Assembly (NCBI RefSeq): GCF_007747215.1
Contig: NZ_CP036273.1
Coordinates: forward strand, 4,076,322-4,140,321
Direction: 5' to 3'
DNA length: 64,000 nt
Source of the DNA: Urbifossiella limnaea
Lineage (GTDB): Bacteria > Planctomycetota > Planctomycetia > Gemmatales > Gemmataceae
Below, in pieces: positions 1-13,869 of this stretch. The notes under the pieces were generated by a model. That model was given only the letters and a program-made list of their open reading frames with translations, did no database searches and had not been told where the DNA came from. A program made the translations under genes and the position numbers. The first letter of the stretch is position 1. Every line of letters starts with the position of its first letter.

Positions 1-441
1 CTGTTCGCGGAGCGGCTCGCCGAGACGCTGCCGGCCGGGACGATCGTGCCGACTCACACGCCGAAGCATGGACCGGACGACGTGCTCGACCTCGTCATCG
101 ACGGCAAGGAGCAGGCGGCCGTGATCGACGTGGCGACGCTGGACGCCTTCCGGAGCGACCGCCCCGGCCGCGGCGCCCAGCTCCGCGTGCTCGCCCAGAG
201 CGACCCGTTCCCCCTCTCGACCGTCGTGTACCGCAAGGACACGCTCACTCCCGAGATGGTCGCCAGGATCAAGTCCGGGCTGCTGAACACGAAGAACGAA
301 CCGACCGGCCGGGCGTTCCTGTTCATGTGGAAGCTGCGCGGCTTCGAGGAGGTGCCGGCCGGGCACGACGCCGAGCTGCGGGCCGTGGCCGCGAAGTACC
401 CCGCGCCGCGGGCCGCGACGGGCATGACGATGCACCCGTAG
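1..441 (+). CDS. PhnD/SsuA-like ABC transporter substrate-binding protein, C-terminal part
   Basis: The reading frame is open from base 1, so this is the 3' end of a gene that starts outside the window; 146 codons are visible. The fragment has the C-terminal lobe pattern of the phosphate/phosphite/phosphonate binding-protein family: a segment around 'AAVIDVATLDAF' (substrate-pocket side, deciding whether the protein 'sees' a ligand), then 'LAQSDPFPLSTVVYRKD', then 'LTPEMVARIKSGLL' and a closing helix. Such proteins bind a small anion or organic ligand outside the inner membrane and pass it to an ABC permease, or serve as the sensor part of a larger protein. The ligand cannot be told from this part. 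No permease or ATPase gene follows; the next gene is a topoisomerase behind a terminator-like hairpin, so any transport partners lie upstream. Confidence 0.7.
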   Translation: MFAERLAETLPAGTIVPTHTPKHGPDDVLDLVIDGKEQAAVIDVATLDAFRSDRPGRGAQLRVLAQSDPFPLSTVVYRKDTLTPEMVARIKSGLLNTKNEPTGRAFLFMWKLRGFEEVPAGHDAELRAVAAKYPAPRAATGMTMHP

Positions 442-471
442 ACGGGCGACCCGGATAATCCCGACGCCCCG

Positions 472-494
472 CAACCCCCGGCTCCCGGGGGTTG
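472..494 (+). terminator. Hairpin terminator after the binding-protein gene
   Basis: A perfect 10-bp stem, CAACCCCCGG at 472-481 and CCGGGGGTTG at 485-494, with a 3-nt loop, lies 30 nt after the stop codon. It is followed by a short T-containing run (TTCGCGTTT). It fits a factor-independent terminator, though the T-tract is weak. Confidence 0.6.
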
Positions 495-550
495 TTCGCG
501 TTTGGTGCGGCCCCGACTACCGACCTCCGCCCGCGGGCGATTAGTGGCTT

Positions 551-556
551 ATACTA
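551..556 (+). promoter_or_regulatory. Candidate -10 box for the topoisomerase pair
   Basis: TATACT lies in the AT-rich stretch TATACTATAAAT, which stands out in otherwise GC-rich DNA about 85 nt before the chosen start. No good -35 is seen. A short stem (CCCGCC 595-600 with GGCGGG 610-615) in the predicted leader could affect expression. Nothing else is recognised between 495 and 641. Confidence 0.35.
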
Positions 557-641
557 TAAATCCGTTCACCAGTCAAATTGGGTGGGTGATTTGCCCGCCT
601 TCTATGATGGGCGGGTGGCACCGAGTTCGGCGAGGCGAGTG

Positions 642-2990
<2,349 letters not shown>

Positions 2991-3037
2991 GTCGAACACG
3001 GCGTTCACGGCAAACAACGACTGATGAGACCGATTCG

Positions 3038-4975
<1,938 letters not shown>

Positions 4976-5028
4976 CAACGGGTGAGGCCCGCCCGTCGCG
5001 GCGGGTGGGCGTTCCCCACACCCGTCCG

Positions 5029-6123
<1,095 letters not shown>

Positions 6124-6132
6124 GCAAGCAAT

Positions 6133-6205
6133 CTCACGCGGAGGCGTCGCGCCGCAGCGAATCCAAGACTCGGGTCTTCGCTGCGGAGCGACGCCTCCGC
6201 GTGAG
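6133..6205. repeat. Large palindrome between gap and pgk
   Basis: Two 29-nt arms (6133-6161 and 6177-6205) are reverse complements with a single mismatch. They flank a 15-nt loop that can form its own small stem (AAGAC at 6165-6169 with GTCTT at 6174-6178). It could stop or process the gap transcript, but its size is more like a dispersed palindromic element than a plain terminator. The pgk frame stays open through it, yet the pgk start lies beyond it at 6225. Confidence 0.85.
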
Positions 6206-6224
6206 CTTCCTCTGGAACAAACGG

Positions 6225-7439
6225 ATGCCCAAGAAGACGCTGTCCGACCTCGGCCCGCTCGCCGGTAAGAGGGTGCTGGTGCGCGTGGACTTCAACGTCC
6301 CGCTGGACAAGAAGACCGGCGCGGTCAAGAACGACCGCCGCATCCGCGGCGCCCTGCCGACCGTGCAGGCGCTACTCGACGCCGGCGCCGCCGTGATCGC
6401 CATGAGCCACCTCGGCCGGCCCGAGAAGGCCACGCCCGAGGAGCGCGCCAACCTGACGACGGACAAGGTCGCCGCCCGCTTCGGCGAGTTGCTCGGCCGG
6501 CCGGTCAAGAAGGCGGCGAACGACGTGGTCGGTCCGGCGGTGTCGGCAGCCGCCGCGGCGCTGAAGCCGGGCGAGGTACTGCTGCTTGAGAACCTGCGGT
6601 TCGACCCGCGCGAGCAGCAGAACGACGCCGAGTTCGCGGCCGCGGTCGCGGGCCTCGCCGACGCCTACGTGAACGACGCCTTCGGCACCTGCCACAACGA
6701 CAAGGACGCCAGCATGGTCGCGGTTCCCGCCGCGATGAAGGCGGCCGGCAAGCCACGGGCCGTGGGGTTGCTCGTCGAGAAGGAACTGACCATCGTCGAC
6801 GGCCTGATGACGGCCCCGAAGACGCCGGTGCTGGCCGTCATGGGCGGGGCGAAAGTGTCCGACAAGATCGCGTTCATCAACGCCCTCCTCTCGAAGGTCG
6901 ATTCGCTCCTCATCGGCGGGAAGATGGCCTACACCTTCCTCAAGCTGAAGGGCTTCGACGTGGGCGCCACCCGCGTCGCCGAAGAGGAACTGGCGGCCGC
7001 GACGCCGCTGCTCGGCCACGTCGGCGGGAAGATCACGCTGCCCGTGGACTGCCTCGCTGCGAAATCGAGCGACCTGGGCGTCACGCAGGTCGTCGAGGTC
7101 GGCGGAGCCATCCCGGCGGATTACGAGGGTGTGGACATCGGGCCGAAGACCCTCGCCCTGTTCGCCGGCAAGATCAACCAGGCCGCGACGGTGATCTGGA
7201 ACGGCCCGGTCGGGTGGTTCGAGCAACCCGCGTTCAGCGCCGGCACCAAGGGCGTCGCGGCGGCGATGGCCGACAGCGGCGCCGTCACCGTGGTCGGCGG
7301 TGGCGAGACGGCGGAGGCGGTGGAGCAGTTCGGCTACGACAGCAAGATGACGCACGTGTCCACCGGCGGCGGGGCGTTCCTCGCTTACGTCGAGGGGCGG
7401 AAGTTCCAGTCCCTGGCCCAGATCGACGACCGCGGCTAA
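6225..7439 (+). CDS. pgk: Phosphoglycerate kinase
   Basis: Transfers the acyl phosphate of 1,3-bisphosphoglycerate to ADP, the step after GAPDH. From ATG 6225 the protein has 404 residues, the normal length. The N-terminal '[10 protein letters not shown]' and 'SHLGRP' form the basic patch that binds phosphoglycerate; 'LLLENLRF', 'NDAFG' and '[10 protein letters not shown]'-type segments follow (here '[11 protein letters not shown]'), and the C-terminal nucleotide site is 'WNGPVGWFE' and '[10 protein letters not shown]'. The frame is open far upstream through the gap region and the palindrome, but only the part from 6225 has PGK similarity. The ribosome-binding site is weak (TGGAAC), so translation may depend on the structure formed by the palindrome upstream. 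Confidence 0.97.
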   Translation: MPKKTLSDLGPLAGKRVLVRVDFNVPLDKKTGAVKNDRRIRGALPTVQALLDAGAAVIAMSHLGRPEKATPEERANLTTDKVAARFGELLGRPVKKAANDVVGPAVSAAAAALKPGEVLLLENLRFDPREQQNDAEFAAAVAGLADAYVNDAFGTCHNDKDASMVAVPAAMKAAGKPRAVGLLVEKELTIVDGLMTAPKTPVLAVMGGAKVSDKIAFINALLSKVDSLLIGGKMAYTFLKLKGFDVGATRVAEEELAAATPLLGHVGGKITLPVDCLAAKSSDLGVTQVVEVGGAIPADYEGVDIGPKTLALFAGKINQAATVIWNGPVGWFEQPAFSAGTKGVAAAMADSGAVTVVGGGETAEAVEQFGYDSKMTHVSTGGGAFLAYVEGRKFQSLAQIDDRG

Positions 7440-7452
7440 CTCCGAGTTCTTG

Positions 7453-8283
7453 ATGTCTTCGATCCCCCAACCCGCCGACCGGAAGAAGGGCGTCCCGGAG
7501 GGGCTCTGGCTCCGCTGCCCGGGGTGCAAGGCCACGGTCTACCGCAAGGAGGTCGAGGCCCGGCTGTTCGTCTGCCCGGAGTGCGACCACCACTTCACCG
7601 TGCCGGTCCGCGACCGCATCGCCCAGCTCCTCGACACCGACAGCTTCGAGGAGTGGGACGCCGAGCTGGCGCCGTGCGACCCGCTCGGGTTCGTGGACCG
7701 CATCCCGTACGCCCAGCGGCTCGTTGAGGAGCAGGCGAAGACCGGCCAGAAGGACGCGGCGGTCTGCGGCAAGGGGTTCGTCCGCGGCCGGCCGGTCGTC
7801 CTCGGCATCACCGACTTCCACTTCATGGCCGGGAGCATGGGGAGTGTGGTCGGCGAGAAGCTGGCCCGCGCCGCCGAGCGCGCCGCCGACGCGAAACTGC
7901 CGCTCATCTTCGTCAGCGGCTCCGGCGGCGGGGCGCGGATGCAGGAGGGCATCCTGTCGCTGATGCAGATGGCCAAGGTGTCGGCCGCACTGGCCCGGTA
8001 CGATACGGCCGGCGGGCTGTACATTTCGATCCTGACGAACCCGACGATGGGGGGGGTGGCCGCGAGCTGGGCCTTGCAGGGCGACATCCACCTGGCCGAG
8101 CCCGGGGCGATGATCGGCTTCGCCGGCCGGCGGACGATCCGCAACACCGTCGGGCTGGAGTTGCCCGAGAAGTTCCAGACGAGCGAGTTCCTGCTGAAGC
8201 ACGGGTTCGTGGACCGGATCGTCCACCGCCGCGACCTGCGGACCGAGGTCGCCCGAATCATCGACTACTGCGACATCCAGTAA
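7453..8283 (+). CDS. accD: Acetyl-CoA carboxylase carboxyltransferase subunit beta
   Basis: Beta half of the carboxyltransferase that moves CO2 from carboxybiotin to acetyl-CoA, making malonyl-CoA for fatty acid synthesis. The 276 residues begin with the AccD zinc ribbon, C22-x2-C25-x15-C41-x2-C44. The crotonase-type carboxyltransferase fold follows, with '[12 protein letters not shown]' and '[14 protein letters not shown]' forming the CoA-binding and oxyanion regions, and '[11 protein letters not shown]'. The start is ATG 7453; a TTG codon just before is in frame and less likely. It sits 13 nt after pgk and 15 nt before a protein kinase, suggesting one transcript with the lower-glycolysis genes. 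The alpha subunit (accA) is not in this window. Confidence 0.96.
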   Translation: MSSIPQPADRKKGVPEGLWLRCPGCKATVYRKEVEARLFVCPECDHHFTVPVRDRIAQLLDTDSFEEWDAELAPCDPLGFVDRIPYAQRLVEEQAKTGQKDAAVCGKGFVRGRPVVLGITDFHFMAGSMGSVVGEKLARAAERAADAKLPLIFVSGSGGGARMQEGILSLMQMAKVSAALARYDTAGGLYISILTNPTMGGVAASWALQGDIHLAEPGAMIGFAGRRTIRNTVGLELPEKFQTSEFLLKHGFVDRIVHRRDLRTEVARIIDYCDIQ

Positions 8284-8298
8284 CGCCGTGAGGCGCCC

Positions 8299-9198
8299 GT
8301 GGGCTTCTTCGATTTTCTGACCGGCAAGGGCAAGGACAGGGGCGGGGTCGGTGGCTCGCCGCGCAAGGTGGCGAACATCGCCAAGCGCTTCGAGCTGAGC
8401 GGCAAGACCGGCCAGGGGAGCATGTCCAAGGTCTACCGGGCCTACGACCGCGAGATCGGCCGCAACGTCTGCCTCAAGGTCCTCGACAAGGTCAAGACGA
8501 AGGAGTTCGAGGCCCGCTTCCCCGGCCTGAAGAAGCCGTCCGAGGGCGAGATCTGCATGGCCCTGCGGCACGAGAACATCGTGCGCACCTACGAGCACGG
8601 GCTGACGACGAACGGCGAGCCGTACATCGTCATGGAGTGGGTGGACGGTTACGGCCTCAGCTACCTGGTCGAGACGCGGAACGCCCAGCTTAAGGGAAAC
8701 CGGATCAACTACCTGTCGCAGCTGAGCGACGCCGTCCAGTACATTCACGACTCCAAGTACCTGCACCGCGACCTGTGCGCCCGCAACATCATGGTCAACA
8801 CCGAGGGCGTGCTCAAGCTCATCGACTTCGGGCTCGCGATCCCGTACACGCCGCAGTTCTGCGCCCCCGGCAACCGGACCGGCACCAAGGAAATCATGGC
8901 CCCGGAGCTGCTTGCGCGGCGGACCACCGACCACCGCGTGGACATGTTCGCTCTCGGCGTCACGGCCTACGAAATGTTCACGTTCAGCCTGCCGTGGGAG
9001 CGGTCGATGGACTCGAACGAGTACTCCCGGCGGGTGATGAACACGCCGCCGAAGAACCCGAAGGACGTGAACAAGGACCTGGACGACGAGACGGCCGCCG
9101 TGTTGTTGAAGGGGATCGCCAAGGTGCCGACGGACCGGTTCGGCTCGGCGAAGGCGTTCAAGGAAGCCCTGGAACGCCTCCCGCGGCAGGACTGGTAG
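8299..9198 (+). CDS. Atypical protein kinase with tyrosine-kinase-style catalytic loop
   Basis: A 299-residue cytoplasmic protein kinase with no membrane segment. Visible parts: glycine loop GQGSMSKV (38-45), beta-3 Lys60 ('CLKVLD'), helix-C Glu84, catalytic loop H156-R-D-L-C-A-R-N163, DFG at 176-178 and APE at 201-203. All residues needed for phosphotransfer appear present, but the usual bacterial Ser/Thr loop HRDLKPxN is replaced by HRDLCARN, lacking the Lys two residues after Asp158. An Arg at residue 162, in the AxRN arrangement, is typical of eukaryotic tyrosine kinases. The P+1 region (GTKEIMAPE) looks Ser/Thr-like. The GTG start follows GAGGCG. It is likely cotranscribed with accD, 15 nt upstream. 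Substrate unknown; dual or tyrosine specificity is inference. Confidence 0.85.
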   Translation: MGFFDFLTGKGKDRGGVGGSPRKVANIAKRFELSGKTGQGSMSKVYRAYDREIGRNVCLKVLDKVKTKEFEARFPGLKKPSEGEICMALRHENIVRTYEHGLTTNGEPYIVMEWVDGYGLSYLVETRNAQLKGNRINYLSQLSDAVQYIHDSKYLHRDLCARNIMVNTEGVLKLIDFGLAIPYTPQFCAPGNRTGTKEIMAPELLARRTTDHRVDMFALGVTAYEMFTFSLPWERSMDSNEYSRRVMNTPPKNPKDVNKDLDDETAAVLLKGIAKVPTDRFGSAKAFKEALERLPRQDW

Positions 9199-9201
9199 CC
9201 G

Positions 9202-11457
9202 TCACCCCTGCCGCCGCCCGACCACCTTCAGTTTCGCCTTGTCGGCCACGAATACCTTTTCGCCGTGGCCGGGGAATCGCACCTTCACCCGCCGCAGCGC
9301 GCCGAACCCGCTCAGATCGGTGACCTGCCCCAGCCCGTACTCGTCGTGCTGGACAAGTGCCCCGACTGCCAGGCCGGTGTCCGGCGGCACGACGATCGAC
9401 GCGGCCTCCTCCGGCTTCTTCGGAGGGATGAACGGCCGGACCCCGGTGTCGGCCCAGTCGCGTGCCGCCGGCGCCACCTTCGCCCGCCACTCGTCGGCGG
9501 CCCCCCGCGCGACGTTCCGCGTCATCGACAGGTCTACGTGCTCGACGGACGAGTCGCGCGGCAACTCGCCGAGGAAGCTGCTCGGGATGGCGTAGTTCAG
9601 TTGCCCGCGGAACTCGCGCATCCGGGCGTGGCACAGGTGCAGTTCCTTCATCGCCCGCGTCATGCCGACGAAGCACAGCCGCCGCTCCTCCTCCACGTCC
9701 TCGTCCTTGCCGAGGCTCCGCTCGTGCGGCAGCAGCCCCTCCTCCACGGCCATGACGTACACCACCGGGAACTCCAGCCCCTTGCTGGAGTGCAGCGTCA
9801 TCACCGAGACGTGGTCGGCGGCCTCGTCCCAGCCGTCGGTGTCGGAAGCGAGGGTGATCTGTTCGAGGAAGTCCACGACCTTGCTGTCAGGGTTCTCGTC
9901 GTGGTACTGCTTCGCCGCGGTGACGAGTTCGGACACGTTCGCCAGCCGGTCGGCGTCCTCGGGGTCGTCAGAATCCCGGAGCATCTTCTCGTAGCCGGAC
10001 TGCTTGATGACGAGGTCGATGAGTTCGTGCGGCGGCAGGTCGAGCTTCGTGCGCAGCTCGGTGACGAGCCGGTAGAAGTCGCGGAGGCCGGACGCTCCTT
10101 TTCCCTTGATCTCGGGGATACGGGCCACCTGAGCCGCGGCCGCGAGCAGTGGCATTTCCTCGCGGCCGGCGAACGCCACGAGCCGGTCGAGCGAGGTCTT
10201 GCCGACGCCGCGGCTCGGCGCGTTCACGACGCGGAGGAAGCTGACGTTGTCCTGCGGGTTGGCGACGAGCCGCAGGTAGGCAAGCACGTCGCGGTTCTCC
10301 TTCCGCTCGAAGAACGCCAGCCCCTTCACGATTTGGAACGGCACGCCGTGCTTCACGAACGCGGACTCGAGCGACCGCGTGAGCGCGTTGATGCGAAGGA
10401 AGATGGCGTGGTCGCGGTAGCGGAACCGGCCGGCCTTCACCGCCTCCTTGATCCGCACGACGACGCCCTCGGCCTCGTCGAGTCCGTTGTCGAAGGTGAG
10501 GACGCGGACCGGCTCGCCGGCCGGGTTGTCGGTGACGAGCGCCTTCTTCTTCCGCTGCTTGTTGCGGTCGATGAGCGCGCCGGCGGCGTGCAGGACGTTC
10601 TTTGTGCTGCGGTAGTTCCGCGTCAGCGTGATGACCCGGGCCGCGGGAAAATCGCGCTCGAAGTCGAGGATGTTCTTGATGTCCGAGCCGCGCCACTTGT
10701 AGATCGACTGGTCGGGGTCGCCGACCACGCACAGGTTCGGGTGGTCCACCGACAGCCGGCGGGCCACCTCGTACTGCGCGGAGTTGGTGTCCTGGTACTC
10801 GTCGATCAGCACGTAGCGGAACCGCGAATCCAGGTCGCGGCGGAACTCCTCGTTCAGCCGCAGCGCCTGGGCCGGCAGGTACAGCAGGTCGTCGAAGTCC
10901 ATCGCGTTCGCGGCGCGGAGCCGCTTCTCGTAGCCGTGGTACACCTTCGCCACGGTCTGCGTGAAGAAGTCGTTCGCCGTCTTCTCGTAGCCGTTCGGCG
11001 TGAGCAGTTGGTTCTTCGCCTTGCTGATCGCGCCGCCGAGGCGGTCGGGGCTGAACTTCACGTCGTCCATGCCGGTCGCGGCCAGGGCGTCCTTCACCAG
11101 CTTGTTGCGGTCGTCGGTGTCGTAGATGGTGAAGTTGCGGTCGATGCCGAGGCGGTCGGCGTACTGCCGCAGCAGCCGGGCGCCGAGGCTGTGGAACGTA
11201 CTCACCCACACGCGGTTACCGGGCACGAGCTTCTCGACGCGCTGCCGCATCTCGCCGGCGGCCTTGTTGGTAAAGGTAATCGCCAGGATGCTGCCGGGCC
11301 GCACGCCCTGTTGCAGCAGGTACGCGACGCGGCGGGTGATCACGCGCGTCTTGCCCGACCCGGCCCCGGCGAGGATGAGCAGCGGCCCCTCGGCGTGCGT
11401 CACGGCGGCGCGCTGGTCGTCGGTCAGGTCGGCGAGCAGGTCACCGGGGTCGGGCAC
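9202..11457 (-). CDS. pcrA: UvrD/PcrA-type superfamily 1 DNA helicase
   Basis: 3'-5' helicase for nucleotide-excision and mismatch repair and for removing proteins from DNA. SF1 motifs are complete: Walker A 'AGAGSGKT' (30-37), 'TFHSLGARLLR', Walker B 'LIDEYQDTN', 'GDPDQSIYKWRGSD', 'LTRNYRST', 'VMTLHSSKGLEF' and 'LCFVGMTRA'. The last 50 residues ('VGALVQHDEYGLGQV...') match the PcrA C-terminal Tudor-like domain that contacts RNA polymerase. I chose the GTG start at 11457 (751 residues) because GGAG lies 7 nt before it and the Walker A then falls at the usual place. A longer frame reaches ATG 11553, but it would overlap the divergent acpS-like gene. It is tail-to-tail with the kinase gene. Confidence 0.95.
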   Translation of the reverse strand: MPDPGDLLADLTDDQRAAVTHAEGPLLILAGAGSGKTRVITRRVAYLLQQGVRPGSILAITFTNKAAGEMRQRVEKLVPGNRVWVSTFHSLGARLLRQYADRLGIDRNFTIYDTDDRNKLVKDALAATGMDDVKFSPDRLGGAISKAKNQLLTPNGYEKTANDFFTQTVAKVYHGYEKRLRAANAMDFDDLLYLPAQALRLNEEFRRDLDSRFRYVLIDEYQDTNSAQYEVARRLSVDHPNLCVVGDPDQSIYKWRGSDIKNILDFERDFPAARVITLTRNYRSTKNVLHAAGALIDRNKQRKKKALVTDNPAGEPVRVLTFDNGLDEAEGVVVRIKEAVKAGRFRYRDHAIFLRINALTRSLESAFVKHGVPFQIVKGLAFFERKENRDVLAYLRLVANPQDNVSFLRVVNAPSRGVGKTSLDRLVAFAGREEMPLLAAAAQVARIPEIKGKGASGLRDFYRLVTELRTKLDLPPHELIDLVIKQSGYEKMLRDSDDPEDADRLANVSELVTAAKQYHDENPDSKVVDFLEQITLASDTDGWDEAADHVSVMTLHSSKGLEFPVVYVMAVEEGLLPHERSLGKDEDVEEERRLCFVGMTRAMKELHLCHARMREFRGQLNYAIPSSFLGELPRDSSVEHVDLSMTRNVARGAADEWRAKVAPAARDWADTGVRPFIPPKKPEEAASIVVPPDTGLAVGALVQHDEYGLGQVTDLSGFGALRRVKVRFPGHGEKVFVADKAKLKVVGRRQG

Positions 11458-11498
11458 GGGCTGACTCCATCGGCCGCGTCGGGTAGGCTGAAGGGGTG

Positions 11499-11504
11499 AT
11501 TCTA
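11499..11504 (-). promoter_or_regulatory. Candidate -10 box (TAGAAT) for pcrA
   Basis: On the minus strand TAGAAT ends 41 nt before the pcrA start at 11457. On the plus strand TAGGCT (11484-11489) lies 44 nt before the acpS-like start, so the 76-bp gap probably holds two divergent, overlapping promoters. Confidence 0.4.
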
Positions 11505-11533
11505 CCGCCCCGCCCGGCCGAGGACGACGTGCG

Positions 11534-11911
11534 ATGATCGTGGGGATCGGCACCCAGGTGCTGGAGTGCGCCCGGGTGCGGAAGCTGATCGACCGGCACG
11601 GCGAGGCGTTCCTCCGCCGCGTCTACACCGACCGCGAGATCGGCCGGTGCAACGCCGACCCGCGCACCACGGAGGCGTTCGCCGCGGTGTGGGCGGCGAA
11701 GGACGCCGTGTTCCGGGCGCTCGGCTCGCCGTGGCGGCGCGGCATGGACTGGACCGACGTGGAGATCGGTGCGGGGAACGCCGTTGCGGTCGCCGGCGCG
11801 ACGGCGGACCGCATGACCGCGAAGGGGGCGAGCCGGGTGATGGTGACGACGGCGTTCTGCCGGGCGTTCGCCACCGCGACCGGGATCGCGCTGGCCGACC
11901 GGGCCGGGTGA
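11534..11911 (+). CDS. acpS: Holo-[acyl-carrier-protein] synthase-like protein (AcpS family)
   Basis: AcpS enzymes attach 4'-phosphopantetheine from CoA to acyl carrier protein. The 125 residues match the family in length and layout: 'MIVGIGTQVLECARV' at the N-terminus, 'RHGEAFLRRVYTDREI' (22-36) and 'AAVWAAKDAVFRALG' (50-64), followed by 'WTDVEI'. Two metal-site positions differ from the family norm. The Asp of GIGTD (residue 8) is Gln, and the Glu of the RxAAKEA motif is Asp57. Activity may therefore rely on a changed metal site, or the protein may have another role. It is divergent from pcrA with a 76-bp gap and abuts a small gene on the other strand. Family assignment is firm, catalytic activity less so. 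Confidence 0.8.
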   Translation: MIVGIGTQVLECARVRKLIDRHGEAFLRRVYTDREIGRCNADPRTTEAFAAVWAAKDAVFRALGSPWRRGMDWTDVEIGAGNAVAVAGATADRMTAKGASRVMVTTAFCRAFATATGIALADRAG

Positions 11912-11912
11912 A

Positions 11913-12122
11913 TCAGCCGTTCTCGCCCACGTCCTTGATGAGGTTCCGGGCGGCCTTGTACGCGGCCCGGATGCTCATCGCCCGCCCCTCGATCTGGTCG
12001 GGCGTGAACACCGCCCCCGTGGCCGCCTTCGGAAGCCCGGCCAGGTCGATCGTCAGCGGGAGCAGCCGAAGGAACTCCGTCATCCGGGCGCTCTTCGTCT
12101 CGGGGGTCACGGCGTCGCTCAT
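11913..12122 (-). CDS. Small hypothetical protein
   Basis: A 69-residue protein, soluble in appearance, with no family I recognise. It is probably real because GGAG lies 6 nt before its ATG and its composition (for example 'RMTEFLRLLPLTIDLAGLP' and 'FTPDQIEGRAMSIRAAYKAARNLIKDVG') is that of a folded helical protein rather than an antisense shadow. Its stop lies one base past the acpS-like stop on the other strand. A regulatory or structural role cannot be inferred. Confidence 0.6.
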   Translation of the reverse strand: MSDAVTPETKSARMTEFLRLLPLTIDLAGLPKAATGAVFTPDQIEGRAMSIRAAYKAARNLIKDVGENG

Positions 12123-12174
12123 GGCGGTCTCCGGGTGGGGGCTGTCCGTACCGTAGCGGGTCGGCGGCGGCCGC

Positions 12175-13863
12175 TCAATAGCCGACGGCGGCGCCGTCCT
12201 TGCGGGCCTCGGTGCCGCCGTGCAGCACGTTGGTGGTCGGGTCGATCAGGACGGCTTGGTAGCCGCCGCCGTTCGTGCGCACTCGCTCAACGTGGTGGCC
12301 GCGGCGGGTCAGTTCGGCGACCACCGCTTCCGGGATTCCGTACTCGGCCTTCACGGTACCGCCGCCGGGAGCGGCGGGGCGGCCGGTCGGCGTCGCGTGG
12401 CCGACGTGCTCGACGCGTGGCGCTTCGCCGGCCTGCTGGACGTTCATCCCGAAGTCGAGCAGGTTCACGAGCACCTGTACGTGCCCCTGCGGTTGCATGT
12501 CGCCGCCCATGACGCCGAACGTCAGCCACGGCTTGCCGTTCTTCGTGGCCATTGCCGGGATGATGGTGTGGAACGGCCGCTTGCCGGGTTCGAGGCGGTT
12601 CGGGTGCTCCGGGTCGAGGGCGAACAGGCAGCCGCGGTTCTGGAGCGCGAACCCGAGGTCGGCGGCCGCGAGCCCGGAGCCGAAGCCGAAATAATTGCTC
12701 TGGATGAGCGACACGCAGTTCCGGTCCTTGTCCACGACGCACAGGTAAATCGTGTCCGCCTTGCCGAGTTTCGGGTCGCCGTGCGGCACGTCCGTGGCGG
12801 CCTTCGCCTTGTCGATTCGTAGGCGACGCGCGGCGGCGTACTCGGGCGAAATCAGCTCGCGGACCGGGACGCGGGCGAACAGCGGGTCGGTGTAGAACCG
12901 TGCCCGGTCGGCGTAGGCCAGCTTCTTGGCCTCGATCAAAAGGTGCCAGTAGGCGGGCGACGTGGGGCCGAGTGCCCGCAGGTCGTAGCTTTCGAGCAGG
13001 TTCAACATCTGCAGAACGGCGATCCCCTGCCCCGGCGGCGGCAACTCCCACACGTCCACGCCGCGGTAGCGCGTCGAAACCGGATCGACCCACTCGGACT
13101 TGTGGCGGGCCAAATCGGCGGCGGCGAACAACCCACCCTTGCGCTCAGAGAAGGCGACGAGGCGGCGGGCGATGTCGCCGGTGTAGTACGCGTCGCTGCC
13201 GGCGGCGGCGAGCGCGCGATAAGTCTTAGCCAGCGCCGGATTCTTGAACACCTCGCCGACGCGCGGCGCCGTGCCGCCGGGGACGTACACCTGACGGAAC
13301 TCGGCGTCGCGGTTCGCGTCGGCGCTTCGCCAGTAGCCCGCAATCACCTCGGGGACGGGAGCCCCGTGCTCGGCGTAATGGATGCTCGGGGCGAGCAGAT
13401 CGGCGAAGGTGCGGGTGCCAAACTTCTGCCGCAGCTGATCCCACCCGTCGACACAGCCGGGGACCGACCAGCTGAGCGGCCCCTTCTCGGGAATCTCGGC
13501 AAGTCCCTTCCCGCGGAACAAATCAATGGACGCCTTCCCCGGGGCGCCGCCGCAGGCGTTCAGGCCGTGGAGTTTCTGCGTCTTCGCGTCCCACACGATG
13601 GCGAACAGGTCGCCGCCGATGCCGCACGACATCGGCTCCAGCAGGCCCATCGCGGCACTGGCGGCGATCGCCGCGTCAACCGCGTTGCCGCCCTGCTTCA
13701 GCACGTCGAGGCCGATCTGGGCCGCGAGCGGGTGGCTGGTGGCAACGATGCCGTTGTTCACCACCGTGACCGACCGGCCGGCCTTGAAGGGCTCGGCGGT
13801 CGGCCGCTGGGCGAGAACGTCGTCCGCGAGCAGCAACAGCGTCATGACGGCGAGGGTGCGCAT
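12175..13863 (-). CDS. ggt: Gamma-glutamyltransferase family protein
   Basis: Ntn-hydrolase that cleaves or transfers gamma-glutamyl groups such as that of glutathione; self-cleaves into two subunits. The 562 residues start with a probable signal peptide (hydrophobic stretch 1-18, ending at 'VLAQ'), so it should work outside the inner membrane. The large-subunit hallmark 'GGNAVDAAIAASAAMGLLEPMSCGIGGD' region is at 58-85. The likely nucleophile and cleavage site is Thr371 in 'KADTIYLCVVDKD', followed by the substrate region 'NYFGFGSG' and the late 'PFHTIIPAM' motif. The nucleophile context ADTIY differs from the classical TTH of E. coli GGT and resembles the shorter GGT-like branch, so the true substrate may not be glutathione. 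It ends 52 nt before the small protein gene and starts 6 nt after the heme protein gene, likely one transcript. Confidence 0.92.
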   Translation of the reverse strand: MRTLAVMTLLLLADDVLAQRPTAEPFKAGRSVTVVNNGIVATSHPLAAQIGLDVLKQGGNAVDAAIAASAAMGLLEPMSCGIGGDLFAIVWDAKTQKLHGLNACGGAPGKASIDLFRGKGLAEIPEKGPLSWSVPGCVDGWDQLRQKFGTRTFADLLAPSIHYAEHGAPVPEVIAGYWRSADANRDAEFRQVYVPGGTAPRVGEVFKNPALAKTYRALAAAGSDAYYTGDIARRLVAFSERKGGLFAAADLARHKSEWVDPVSTRYRGVDVWELPPPGQGIAVLQMLNLLESYDLRALGPTSPAYWHLLIEAKKLAYADRARFYTDPLFARVPVRELISPEYAAARRLRIDKAKAATDVPHGDPKLGKADTIYLCVVDKDRNCVSLIQSNYFGFGSGLAAADLGFALQNRGCLFALDPEHPNRLEPGKRPFHTIIPAMATKNGKPWLTFGVMGGDMQPQGHVQVLVNLLDFGMNVQQAGEAPRVEHVGHATPTGRPAAPGGGTVKAEYGIPEAVVAELTRRGHHVERVRTNGGGYQAVLIDPTTNVLHGGTEARKDGAAVGY

Positions 13864-13869
13864 CGGCGA

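Noticed and set aside
492-641. Upstream extension of the topoisomerase A frame
   Set aside because: This 50-codon part overlaps the terminator stem and AT-rich promoter-like DNA and has no match to the family N-terminus.
11458-11553. Longer N-terminus for pcrA starting at ATG 11553
   Set aside because: It would overlap the start of the divergent acpS-like gene and has no ribosome site, while GTG 11457 has GGAG at 7 nt.
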